Shown here in pieces: positions 34,429 to 47,384 of a DNA stretch of 64,000 nt (the first letter of the stretch is position 1; each line of letters begins with the position of its first letter). The stretch is from the NCBI GenBank assembly GCA_025642065.1, contig JAODUP010000419.1:93501-157500 (forward strand), in the 5' to 3' direction. The notes below the pieces were generated by a model, which made no database searches, was not told the DNA's origin, and worked only from the letters and a program-made list of their open reading frames with translations. A program made the translations under genes and the position numbers. The DNA comes from Paralvinella palmiformis. Lineage: Eukaryota; Annelida; Polychaeta; Terebellida; Alvinellidae.

Positions 34429-35484
34429 TCATGCCTCCAACACTGTGGGAGGCCGGGGTGTGCCAACATACCAAACATGGCCCTCTTCAAGCCACTCATT
34501 GACGCTGTGATGTTTACACAAGATGAAACTTGATCTTGTGCCTAGATTAGCACCGGATCTCGGAAGTTTTAAATATTATCATTTGTCACAGTACACAGGC
34601 TACTTATAGTCATCAACAGACTTGTCATGTCACAAATCGACTCGACGAACCAGCGCCGAATCTCCGACTGGATTAAATTTCTCTACACATAAAGCCCGAG
34701 GTTTTTTCAATGTGTACAAATATCATATTGCGTGTACATACATATGTGTACATTTGTCAGTTTTCGGCATATCGGAGGCTCATATTACTCATAAGAGGAC
34801 CGCTATAGTGTTTGTGTGCTTAAATATAATTTTTCGGGGGTATTTTTAATAGTTTAAAAATAAACTTTATGCTCTTGTTGGCTAGATCTATTGTATCTGT
34901 GAGATGTGAACGGAGACAAGATAATTGTAATATAGATTATTACGATTTTGTTGTTGTCTTGAGTGAGTGAGTGAGTGGGTGAGTGAGTGGTATTTGGAAG
35001 AAAGTGTTAGTTAAGGTCCACCCCTTTTAGCAGCCTCTTATGAGAAACAGTATAATACGGCGGGTCCTCTACCAACAGCCAATCCCACAGGGGCATCGTG
35101 ATCAACCTGAGTGCCACACGTATCATCTGGTATACTTTGATCAATGATTTGGTGAAGATTTTATAAATAAAGAGTTCCTTTAACATGTTGTAAGTTGTTT
35201 AACACGCCTTAATGGCTATAGGAGGCATCGTTTTAGGACTGGATCGTCAAACAATATGTCGGGGCTAATTAGGCGATGGAAGTCCTGTATTTATGTATGA
35301 CTGTTAATCAACTGATCTGATAGCTTAGAAGTTAAATCTGTTAGACGTTGTTGTTGGTAGGGCTAACATTCTTGTTTTGAGTTTTACTGTAAACTTAATT
35401 GTACAAAATATGACGCACTTGCAGATGAAAATATTATAGCTGATCAGAAATAACAGCTTGATAGAAGATCATATATGTATATAT
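33578..35484. other. Non-coding intergenic DNA with GAGT/GT tracts
   Basis: Simple repeats: (TG)n near 33884-33908, degenerate (GAGT)n near 33958-34030 and 34962-34990, and poly-C plus (CA)n near 34382-34424. No gene is recognisable. Confidence 0.5.
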
Positions 35485-35610
35485 GCAAACCTTCAGAATC
35501 CCACCCACACCTATATTTGTGGGATGTTTCACCAAGGAGTCGCCCCTCGGTCACATGTCTTCGGTGTGACCTACTCCGGGGCTAAATAACATAAATCAAC
35601 TGATTCAATT
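35485..35610 (+). mobile_element. SINE family B copy
   Basis: Body words TATATTTGTGGGATGTTTCA, GTCGCCCCTCGGTCACATGT and GGTGTGACC...GGGGCTAAATAAC match the family. The head is largely lost. Confidence 0.7.
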
Positions 35611-35634
35611 CAACCCATCGTACTTAGATAGACA

Positions 35635-35762
35635 TTCCCATGGCGCACAGTTAGAATCGACTCTATTTTCCTGTGTTTGTGGGATAATCATCAAATATCT
35701 CGGCTATATATATATCCCAGGTGTGACCAGTATCAGTGTTAAGCTAAATAAATTATTCATTC
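35635..35762 (+). mobile_element. SINE family B copy, adjacent
   Basis: TGTGTTTGTGGGATAATCA, CCCAGGTGTGACCAGT and GTTAAGCTAAATAAATT match the body. It sits directly beside the previous copy, in the same orientation. Confidence 0.65.
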
Positions 35763-37492
35763 ATATTATTTAAAAACACATAAAAGATATAATTTATTAT
35801 ACCAAAACACATATGACATGTGACACATAATAAATATATATAATTGTAAAAACACCATGTAAGAATATGTATAACAAGTGGTAGCACATCATATATAGGG
35901 ACATAAAAATACGTACTAGATGTTATAGATTCTGACAGGTGATGATATATTCAGTAATGGTATCTTCCTAAATGTGCAGTGTCGTTTCTGGTGTTTACAC
36001 GTGAGACGCTGTGATTTGCACACTTGGTGACCTTTGATATAAGCAGACAGACGTACAGACAATAGGCCATTGTTCTCAACCGGGTAGTACTGGTTCCCCA
36101 CAATGTTGTTAATACTAGTCAAGTTGTTTACAAATTTTGTATTTGTCGACGAATTTTATGTCGAATACTGACTGTATGATGCGCCGTCGATCTGTGTTTT
36201 TGCGCTTTATGACACACACACACACACATGGCGGTACTGGCTCAGAACATCAACACCAAAACATCCTTTAAAACTAATCTCCATACTGATGGGGATTTTG
36301 GAGGTGTGTGTTTGTATGTGATTTTATACAGAATCTCCTAAATAATTATATTACAGCTAATGGACAAGTGGTCCAGATGTTGTTTTTCTGGTGCACTTTC
36401 TGGTGTTATATTTGTGATGTTTTACTCATTTCATCATGTTGTACTTCCTTTCGGGGAAATGATAAATAAAATAAAACCCAGCCCCTGGATGTGGACTTGT
36501 ACAGTTGAGTACCAATCTTAACACCCTGAGAAGTATATTGTTTTTAACCGTCGTGTTATCTATCCATCACTTATTGCCGGTAGTCAAGTAGCAGGCAAGG
36601 CACAGAAAATGGCATTAGCCGATGGTGAATTTGAGCCGAAGACTCTCAAGTTTCTAATCGACTACCATAACTTCTACCATCGATATCTGACCTGGGATGA
36701 CACAGCAATAAAGGGGTCAACCCGAATTGCACGCTATTTCGTATCGAACCCACGGACTATTTTTTATCTTTAAGCTTTCGCCATTATGTTTTCGGTGAGA
36801 CGATGCACCTTAAGTCTGTAGATCCTGGCATCACATTTCAGTATTGGCTGTGTTGTGAGGATGTGTCATCCTGCGGTATAATCTTTCGAACCATCCAGGA
36901 CCATATGTCCGACATGATATTAAATAAACCAATCACTAACCATCTGTGAGCTAGTTAAGTCGGGAGTATAAAATAGTTTTCTTTAGATGTTAAGTTCTGA
37001 TGTAGATTTTCCTTAAATATGCCTTATTACGCCTATTGACACGTTCATTATATACCTGCAATTGACCAGTCCTATAATCCCCCCCACCCCCACCACACTC
37101 CGACGCAAAAAATATCCACATAAGATCAATCGTATTCAGTTCGTGAACTAAAAATGTTGAATAATTTGAACTGAAATGTTTGTGAGATTTATTAAGCTAA
37201 CGTATGATATTTGTAGAGATTGGCATCAGTCAGCTCAGGTAAGACTGGCATCACCTGAAGCTAGTTATCTCTATGACAGAGTTGTTATCTAGACACAGAA
37301 TACAATAGCATCGTGCTATCTGTAGGCGGTCTAGATCACAGACAACAATTGTCATCGTTGGCTTCTTATCGTTCTCACAATACGACAGCAACATAACCGA
37401 GCAACCTGGGATTGTGTGTGTGTGTGTGATTAAAATACAAGTATTATTTTTGATTATGTCAAATAAAAATAGTGTGTATCCCACAAGTTGCA
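35763..37492. other. Non-coding intergenic DNA
   Basis: No gene recognised. A CA tract near 36213-36228 and poly-C near 37080. The stretch at 36480-36930 has open-looking text and SINE-like ends but no motif that can be named. Confidence 0.4.
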
Positions 37493-37508
37493 ACACACAC
37501 ACACACAT

Positions 37509-37559
<51 letters not shown>
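37493..37559. repeat. (CA)n(TA)n compound microsatellite
   Basis: A long CA tract with one interruption runs into about 17 TA units. The next SINE follows directly. Confidence 0.95.
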
Positions 37560-37560
<1 letters not shown>

Positions 37561-37574
37561 CTGGTTTTCCTTTA

Positions 37575-37700
37575 ACAAATAGCGCAGTCGTTAGAGAATT
37601 GCGTGGCAAACCTTCAAGTTGTGGGTTTGAAACCCGTTCATTCCTCACTTGTGTTTGTGGGTGGTTTCTCCAGAGTCGCCTCTCGGCCATTATCAACCAA
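37575..37700 (+). mobile_element. SINE family B copy
   Basis: Box A-like TAGCGCAGTCGTTAGAG, box B-like GTGGGTTTGAAACCC, then GTGTTTGTGGGTGGTTTCTC and GAGTCGCCTCTCGGCCA. One of the better-preserved heads of this family. Confidence 0.75.
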
Positions 37701-38505
37701 ATGTATAAAGTACGGCTATAATAGATGTATATTAAGAAAAAACACGCCATAGATTTATGATGGTTGCCTTACGTCACATTCACACACCTGCATACAAACA
37801 CCTGTGACAACATTTCGCTCAAGCCACAGTAAACACACACACAACCGCGCGCGCAAACAGATGCACAGACAGCAAACCGTTTTCTATTATAACCGCCCAG
37901 ACAAACTGGCATTCAAGCACAAATCGACAATTATGAAACATTTAAGCTAGCTGTTCCACACCGTCCCCCCTCTCTCTCTGAGTCTAGAGCCAGAATATAC
38001 ACCAAGTCTTTTCTTGAGTTGTATTATAGTTAGAGACCAACATGACATTATTGCTGTCTGTAGGATATGGTACTTATGAGTGTCATATAACACTGTTACG
38101 ATTGTCAACTCTGATGAGGGGTGCTTTTCGCCGATTTAAGTATCTGTGTTGAGTAATGTTTAGCGGATACAAAACGATGAAGGCCATCTTGTGTCGATTG
38201 TCGTGAAGGTGTCTGTTTTGTTATGAATTTTTATTGGTGTTTGGTAATGGGCGGAGATCATTAGCCAATCCAGGTAAAGGTTGTGTTTACCCTTACATCT
38301 GGTGCTAGGTAGGGGGCTGTTTGGGCATGAGTGCAATCTTGGTTCAATAAATTCTATTCCTGCTGCTTGCTCGGGGGCTGAGGGAGGTTTCCTCAAGATG
38401 ATATCGCATAGTGAAAACTTGCCTCTAAAATCAGTCCCGGGTGAATCGTGCGGAGGTTATATTCGTGATCATCTTTCCCAGTGCTAAAACACACACCTCT
38501 CTCTC

Positions 38506-38551
<46 letters not shown>

Positions 38552-39469
38552 ATAACAACAATGTAATGATTGTTATGGTGATTAACGGAGTCACTGCCAA
38601 ATAACAGATATTCATATGTCGATGATGAACCGTTAATCACTAATCAGTTTGGGTGCCTGGTTGTGTGTGTGTGTGGGGGGGGGGACATCGAGGATGCTAT
38701 TTCTCCCGTTTTAAGCCCCGGAAATACCACAATCTGTGTGTGGTTGGTAACCTTATAGCGACCGTACCCGAAACTGATAAACAAACGGCAATCATTTAAA
38801 AACATGTTAGATAAGAGAAATACTGCTGATAGAGAAAATTGACTTGTTGAAAGATCAACACCGACGTTTAGTTCCACCTTAAACATGTCTCTCGTTTCTG
38901 AACCAATATAATGTTAGTCAGTAAACACGTGGCTAGAGTTACAGGACACTCACTCGTGGACGTACCACGTGTGTATGTTTGTGTTCAGCTTTTAAATGAC
39001 TCGTTGAAACATAATGTTTATCACGATTGTCCATAATAAATCTACACACATTAATGTAGATATTTGTAATCCATGTGTTTTCCACCTTCCGGTTATAAAT
39101 TGATAAAAAAAATTATATTTCGCACTAATTCCAAATGATCTCGATGTTTATCGACATCATATTCCATTTGTTTTTCTTTCGCTCTTTTATTTTGTACTAA
39201 TATTTAATGATTCTACATTTTTGCGAGCATAATTTCCAATAATAGTTTTTTTATGGAGAAAAATCTAGCTACTGTTTACACACAGGTGCATGTTAGAGGC
39301 GTAACTTTGGTTGTGCTTAAAAGAATTCCCGAAAATTAAAACAACGGAAAAATGGCTTCTCTAATCCCCAAACAGGTATTCTTTTGTAAAACTGAAATCA
39401 TGAAATCTTTTCGCGATAATTTATTTTCATAGAAATAATAAACTCCATCAGATAGTGTTGTCTTATCGA
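37701..39469. other. Non-coding intergenic DNA
   Basis: Contains the microsatellite at 38497-38551 and a GT/poly-G run at about 38662-38684. Open frames here (for example 38281-38487) have no recognisable motifs. Confidence 0.45.
38497..38551. repeat. (CT)n(AT)n(GT)n compound microsatellite
   Basis: Three adjoining dinucleotide tracts. Confidence 0.92.
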
Positions 39470-41889
39470 GGAGCTACTGGTGTTTACTTTGTCGGTGACA
39501 TCGGGTCGTCGATAACGTAAACGGTTTGTGGGAGGAGTTCCAACTCGCCAACCAATAAATCATTTCGAGTTATTTCGTCTCCATGGCAACCAAGGCAAAA
39601 CGCCGCCAGTCTGGCCGCAATCCGATCACTTCATCTACGCCGAGAATAATTACGTCATGCGGCGTTTTCATTTATTTATTTCAAGATTAGGAATAAAACG
39701 ATTCAGGTGGCTCCACTGAATAGGCGAACCCAATCGGGTGGGGGAGGCGGTTGGGAGGGGGTGCGGTGTTTCAAGCCTGTAAGAACACGTCTAGAAGCTT
39801 TCAATCACGTGATAACCCCATAGGTTACGTGGTGCCAATCCACGGAGCGGACAGGTAGGTTCCAAATGATAAGCAAATAAACGGGTGGCAGGCGATAAAG
39901 AAATGGGATAGATTTCTGCGGAAAGGGAAGAACTTTCTATCATTTGCCAAAGTAAGACGAAACAACATTTCGCCGCGGGTGTGTTTTTACAGCGTCAAAT
40001 TGTTTGGCCTTTGCTTCGCCCGAACAGAATTATGAAGATCTCTGGTAGGAGCTTTGATTTCACTAGCATCGCTGTACCGAACGAACTCCGACCAGATTTA
40101 TTAAATATTTGATTTAAAAAAGGTATGTTTGCTCTCATCCTTACAGGTATTCCGTTGTCGGCATATCAACACTAACTCGATGAAGTCACCGGATCCCCCT
40201 CTCCATTAGACGAAACGCCTTCCTTCTATCGGATTGATCCACCTCTAGATAAAGAATCTCCCTCTCGCTGTCTCTGTGTGTATATATGTGTCGACGTTTT
40301 GTTTGATATTTTTGTATTTTGTTCTCGGCACAAGTTGTGTAATGAAGAAAGACAGTTTTGGACGTCGATTCGTGCCGCAATCCAACAAACATTTGTGTTT
40401 CCAGCGCGTGAATTCGGAGAGAACATCCCACAGCAGATGATCGAGAAGAGACGGCGATACCGACAGGTGCCTTAGACTGTGGCAGATTTGGTCGTACTAG
40501 TTCTATTGACGGGTAACTGACAAACGATTCAACTCGTGAAGGAAAGCAATACGATTTAAGATCAACGTATATGGCCATATCCGATGATCCCTTGACAGAC
40601 AGGCCAATCCGTAAACATTGGAAAAACTTTAAAGGTGTTCTAGCGTTTGTCGTCTAATAGTCAGTATCCATGCTGTTCGTCAATAATAGCGCAATATTAG
40701 AGAATATAACTTGTTCCAGATAAATAATACCATAATAAGTCATAGCAGCCCGAGAGACCTACACCGAGCTGAGTGATGCTCTCCAGTTCAAAGCTTCCTG
40801 GTCTCTTTGATGACGGCCAACGTCATTCCAATGACATTATCATGGGTCTCTTTGATGGCGGAGGTTCTCCTAACGGAGGGCCGCTGGCTCAGTCGGCATC
40901 AAAGCTCGCTGCTTGATGAGGTCGGCTCTTCCCGATGGGACATATACATCTACTAGAAGCGTTCACCGGATAAGCTGACGAGATGATGCTACGGGCTTCG
41001 AATACCGCCAATTGATTATTCCGTGTTGAACATGGAAGCCACCCCCACCAATCTAGACGTCAACTTTATCTAGCGCCGATGTCTGGTTGTCATTGGGCAC
41101 GGCTCGTTGTGAAACTGGAATCAGCTCCTGGGCGAAATACAATCCTCTCGAAAGGGGAACAAATAGTGCTGGAGATCCCGCTGCGGAAGACTTCTCGCTG
41201 ACGTGGAGCGACTCACTGATGGAAGCCAGTGTTTCATCTGGTAATGCAGATGTTAATTGCTAAAAAAAGCCGAAAAAAAATCGGAAAAACAACCAAACGT
41301 CAAACTGCTGGACGAAATAGATAAGGACGTACTACGTACTGATAAGCAAAATATTAACAGCTGTATCAACACGTAAAATGGCTCATCTTGATTGTGATTC
41401 TAATAACGTACGGCACAGCTTTGTGTTGTCTAGCAGTTGGCCGAAGACACCGCCTTGATCTGCAGCAGGCAAGGAAATTAAACGAACGACGTCAGGATGC
41501 GGACCACATTATAATCATTTTACTGATTTCTTCTGATATGTTGATAATCAGTTGGTTCTTTATAGAGCTGCACGCAAGGAAAGGGCGTGATATGTCCAAT
41601 AACATTACCGCCTCTGCCATTTGATACGAACTGTCAAGTCGTTGTTCATACACCGATTGGCTACGAATTGGAATATTTCCTTAAATTGAATGTTTGCTCG
41701 CATAGAGCCAATCCCTGAGAATAAAAAACCAATGTTTGTTTAAGAAGACAAAGCAAACGCCAATACCGGAGACCCCTCTTCGCGGGATTCGTCTTATCCC
41801 GTTCGTCGTTTGGCTGTTGGAGAAACAATCATTAACGCAATTGGCTTCATCAGGATTTAAAACCGTTTAAGCTTACAGATAAGGACGTC
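39470..41889 (+). promoter_or_regulatory. CpG-rich promoter-like region and probable 5' leader of the sulfotransferase-like gene
   Basis: CpG density rises from about 39.3 kb to the first coding exon at 41890, unlike the rest of the window. Near its left end are an RFX X-box-like GTCTCCATGGCAAC (39577-39590), a CCAAT-type word (CCAAT at about 39552) and a CRE-like TTACGTCA (39650-39657). A donor-like AAGGTATGT near 40121 could end a non-coding first exon. Short upstream ATG frames (26 codons at about 40032-40112 and at about 41378) precede the main ATG. All of this is inference from composition and motifs; no transcription start can be fixed. Confidence 0.4.
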
Positions 41890-42685
41890 ATGGCAGAAGA
41901 CGGATCACGCCGCTGTAAACGAGTGTGTTATCTGACAGAATATGGACAACAGTCGTGGATGAAGACAGGTCCTCTCCGATCTAGATTGGTGTGGCACCGG
42001 GGAATAATCACGATGGAGTCGAGATTCAGGACCGGGCGTGCACGGAGATCGGCCTGGAAGAGCTCGTTCAAGTGGCTCTGGATTCACGGAGCGTCGCTAG
42101 TTGTCGTGGCAACGTTGTTGTTGGTTGCGACCGCTTCCGTCGTGTGGATCTGGCATACGTCACACCAAGAAGAGGAAATGGACTATTCCGATTATTACGA
42201 GTAAGTTTTGGTAATTATGTTTATTTTTATTATTAATTTATCATCAACTTTATTATGATCTGGACATTCTGATAGTGTAGTGGCTAGAACAGCGTTCTTC
42301 TAATCTCCATGGTGTCGGTTCGAATTTGAACCATAGTTGTATTTATGAGATTTGCTTCCTTTTTGACAGATGTCCCTCGGCTAAATTGATTGACTCGATT
42401 CAACTCATCATTATTATTATCATCATCATCATTTTAAGTTACCTATTCTTCATTGAAGGAAATGTTCCCTAAAATGTCTACGCACTACTTTAATTAGTGA
42501 GTTAGGACTAGATGACTTTAATGGGGCTCCCTTTTCTCTTTGGATCTGTGTTTCAATGAAGGAACTGGATATAAAGAATTAAAATTGTTTTTCCTTTAAT
42601 CTCCACAAATGTAATGACCACATAATGGTAACTTACTTTACTAGCACCTGAAATACATACTTCGCTGTATAAACAGCAATACGAG

Positions 42686-42731
<46 letters not shown>

Positions 42732-44044
42732 ATATATTAACACGATTATCTATACGGGATATGTTCACCATTGTTCTATACGAGATGGGTTAGGTGTTTT
42801 TGGCCGTAAGCTGGTTGATGATTCAGGTTTCAGCGGACGTGTGACCGATGACCCTTCAGCTCAGTTCGTGTGCATTGATATCGGGCCAGACTTTTAATCA
42901 ATTAATCAATCAATCAATCTCTTTGTCCGCCAGGTTGTGTGTTCAGGATACACTCATTCAATCAGCGACTAAATAATCCACCAAACAGTCAACCTTGCTC
43001 TCCATCCATCATCCATTCTATTTTCAGTGGGTCAAGGTCCTTTGGTTTTAGCCAACTTTGTATGTGTCAGAAGGGTGTGTGTAAGATTGTTTTCGTTTCG
43101 TAGCTTGTATTCTTTGCATTGAATAAATGTTTTTTTCCGAAAGCTTGAACCTTTGGATGGTGAGATCGAATTCCGTGTGTTACCCATACCTCTAAGATAT
43201 TCATTGGTCAATAAAATGCTTAATTAGTCGCACCTTGGCCATCTATGGCAGGTGTAACGAACACCGAACACGCACAGAACAAAGAGCAGTAACTCCAAAA
43301 ATCGTTCATTCTAAAAGTAAATTATTCTTAAAAACAGCTAACGTTTTCTGTGAAAATTCATTTTGTTGTTTGCTAGACTAGGTCTTTTTTTTAAATTAGT
43401 TTGAAATAGTTTCTATCGTAAAACCTGAGTAGTTAGACATGTTTGGTGATGTGAAAACTATTATATTATGAATCATACCGGATTATCTAAAACGTCTTGA
43501 TAAGGACACACTAATTAGTTTTACTTCAAATGAACCAATAACTTTTGTGAAATAGAGTTAACATTTTCATTTCTCGAACTACAAGACACGTGTTTTTTTA
43601 ATCATATCACGAGAGTAAAATTTGATATCCCGACTTTATCACCAAAATGCCGAGTCCTACGCACTAAGATATCATTATTAATGGGTCGATAGTTAGGATA
43701 GGGCGACAGAGTATTTATAATCCATGTCCATACGATACAAGCCAAATCTGCATACTTAACCACAGTTGAACGCTTGATACCTAGATCACACTTCACTCTC
43801 GATCAGGATCATTATACGCGCATCAGGATTCCCATTCTATAGATACAAGTTTTATTACGGCACTGCCCATATCTCCAGTCGCAGGTGTTTATCTGTTGTT
43901 TGGAGCATTATGTAACAATTAGCGATGAGTAATCGGGTTATCTATGTACATAAACAATGATCTGTTCTGTTAAGTCTCCCGTTAACAGCCTCCCGTTTGT
44001 ATCCTGTAATATACACCAACCAGTCTCTGAGAGCTTTCAGTGCA

Positions 44045-44093
<49 letters not shown>

Positions 44094-47000
44094 GCGCAAC
44101 TATAATAATAATGATGATATTGTAACCTATAATTTAGTAATTAGAATTGGACAGAGTTTTGGATGTTTTAGTTAGCTGTTGCCATATGGTGAAGATCTCG
44201 CCATAATTAATATTGAAGTGATCTTTGAAGAAGAATATTAGAAAAGATATTCTGTCCCAAGAGACCAGTCTGTATTACGGTCAGTCAGAAGTGCCGAGCC
44301 CACGACCTTTGTTTTGTTGGCTGTAACCTACTCGCTCAGCTACGGGCATCTCTCGCTTTGACATAATTATCTACAAAATTTTTCTACACTATATCACTGG
44401 TCGTTGTTGCCTTTTGCAATTAGTTTCATTACGTGACGGTTTATATATCGTATCCAGCGTGTTGCTAAGAAGATATAGCAACAATAAAAAGCAACAATAA
44501 AAACAACAACCGTATTCAGTACAATTGGTTTAATGTGGTTTTTAATGTTCGTATTTTTGTTTTAATTTATGTATTTATTTCGCCTTTATTGCGTATCTGA
44601 GAGATTTTTTATACATATCCATTTATGTTGGTACTGTGTTATGACGGTTGTTGTCGCGCCACTGGGTTATAAAAATTCCGGAGTATATTCTCACTGATTC
44701 GGACATTTCCAGAAGCCCACGATCATCAGCACGTTGGTTTGGTAGCCATCAATATAGCGTAAATCAACCGGTCATCAACATAACGCAAGTAAAGCGATCA
44801 TCAACATAACGTAAATAAACCGATCATCAACATAACGTAAATAAACAGATCATCAACATAACGTAAATAAATCGATCATCAGCATAACGTAAATAAATCG
44901 ATCATCAACATAACGTAAATAAACCGATCAGTTATTGAACGTGTTACGCATTCCCCGTTCGGACTATTTTCTTTTACTACATACATTTTTCCGCCTTCCC
45001 TTCCGTTTTTCGTTTTCGATGCCCCATTCGCCGCATAACTTCCGTGATTAACCGCGATCCGTGTGTGAAGAAGTCACCTGGTTCTCATTATTGTTATTTA
45101 TTTTCGTTGTTTACCCGAACACGATGTTTCGGTGCACATCGGAGCCGCGTGGTAAATGTCTTCTCATCATTAGTTAGTCTGATCGACGGTCTGTTAGCAT
45201 TAGGCGACCCGCTGTCTAATTAAGAAGTTCACTTTTTTGGCTCGTAAATCAAATACCAAGCCCCCAGATCGTTATTGGACGATGTGCAGTGAAATCTATT
45301 ATATCGCTCGAAATGATCGCCAACTTTTGGTCGTTTGTTTAAAGGTCGGGACATTGTTAGCTCTAGACAAAAGGCCATAAAGAGCGGAGAGTGTATGTTT
45401 AAGAAGGGCAAACAAAGGCTATTGGCAGTGACGTAGATGAAGGTTCATTTGGCCTTCACATCTCCGGGTTATATCGTCTGTAGTATAGTAATTGCTGTTA
45501 ATGTTCATGTCAGTTTCGGTTATTTCGCCAGAATCTCAGCTGCCGATCCCTAGTCGAATATCTCTTAGCTAGTGAGGTGCCCCCGTAGTACATTTGGTAG
45601 AGCATTGGCCGCCATACCTCTGGGTCATGGGATCGAATCTCGGTTTTATTTGTGCCTGTAGAGTGTTTCATTATTCAGTAAAATGGTTTCGCCTGATCAT
45701 CTCACTTCCTTAGCTGGTATTCCTCAACCATATACTATACCAGATCAGACCAGCGCCGAGCCTAAACAAAGTTAAACACTAGAAATCGAATCTGACTCAT
45801 ACCTGTGTTTGTGGGGTATTTCCTGAAAGAGTCGTCTCTTGGTCACATCTGCCAAGTTTGACCATCGCTGAGGCTAAATAACTCGACTCGATAATAACAA
45901 TTCTAACCCGTTATCGTGTCACTTTATATCTACTGAGACATGTTACAATGATAAGACATCCCTATAATCTACTTCTGATATCCTAACGTGTCCTCAACGG
46001 TTGTCATACATCAGCTGATCAGGTTATCGGCCAAGGTTAACGATGTCCTTTAAGTGTTGCATATGTTACAATGAGAAACTCCATTTTATTTATTGTCATC
46101 TCTTATATCTAATTGATCCTCTTAATTGTTCTTAAGGAATCTTCTTCCTAATCAGAATATTTATTATCATTCACTTAGTTTGTTCTGTTTTATTTATGTT
46201 TTGCATATTTTATTTTATTACATTAAGGTACCTTATAGGTGTGTTTATTAAACTGTTATTGTATGGCTCTTCGTATCCAACTCATCCGTACGCATATCTT
46301 TCCACCATTGATATATATGTAATAAATCTTAAAATAAAACTTTAAAGAAAAAGATCATTTGGAAAGATAGAGTACTATGGTATATCATTTAACATATCAT
46401 TATTATTGTTATTGCTATTACTAATATTATTATTGTTATTATTGTTCATATTTATATTCGAACCCAATACCACCAACAATTAATGCGTGGGTTTGCTTTC
46501 TGACAAACTAAGTATTGACATATATTAATGTCATGCATTATCGTGGAAAATTATCCCACACTTCCATAACTCAATTGTTAGAGCAATGTGCTACAAACTT
46601 CCAGGTCAGAGTTCGAACCCAAGTGCTGTCTTTATCTGTGGGGTGTTTCCTTATGGACGCACACCGAAAGTGGTGACGTCACACACACACCCGAGAAATA
46701 TTAATGTCATGCATTATCATGGAAAATTATCCCACACTTCCATAACTCAATGATTAAAGCAATGTTCTACAAACTTCCAGGTCAGAGTTCGAACCCAAGT
46801 GCTGTCTTTATCTGTGGGGTGTTTCCTTGTGGAGGTACACCGAAAGTGGTGACGTCACACACACACACACTCGAGAAAATCTCGTTCCTCCTGGTTTAGA
46901 TTCATACACGCCTAATAAAATGCACACATGTTGATGACATCATTACACAACTGTCAGCGAACAGAACTGAATATTCATCAGGATGACTTGTATTGGTCCT

Positions 47001-47325
47001 GGTTGCTACCAACACCCTGTATTGCTCCGTATGCCAAATTTAAGTACATGTAACTACGCATTATATTTGGGTTTTAAAATATCAAATGGCTGGCATCAGT
47101 CTTTTTTACAGTTTTAATAGGGAATTATATATTTCAAATTAGGATGAAAATATTCGAAACAAGCTTGTCGGATTCTCTTGTTAGATATATTTAAATTTGT
47201 TGGGGGGGGGGGTTGCCAGGGGTACTATATATTCCGATGCCTTCGCTTGGCTGAATCGATAACAAAACTGACATTTAACTCGTGTTTCGCTCGTCAATTG
47301 ACGGAGATACCCCTATTCTTTCCCC

Positions 47326-47384
<59 letters not shown>

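Noticed and set aside
40186..40578. 130-codon minus-strand frame in the CpG-rich region
   Set aside because: CpG-rich DNA lacks stops by composition; no motif is recognised and overlapping frames on both strands are also open.
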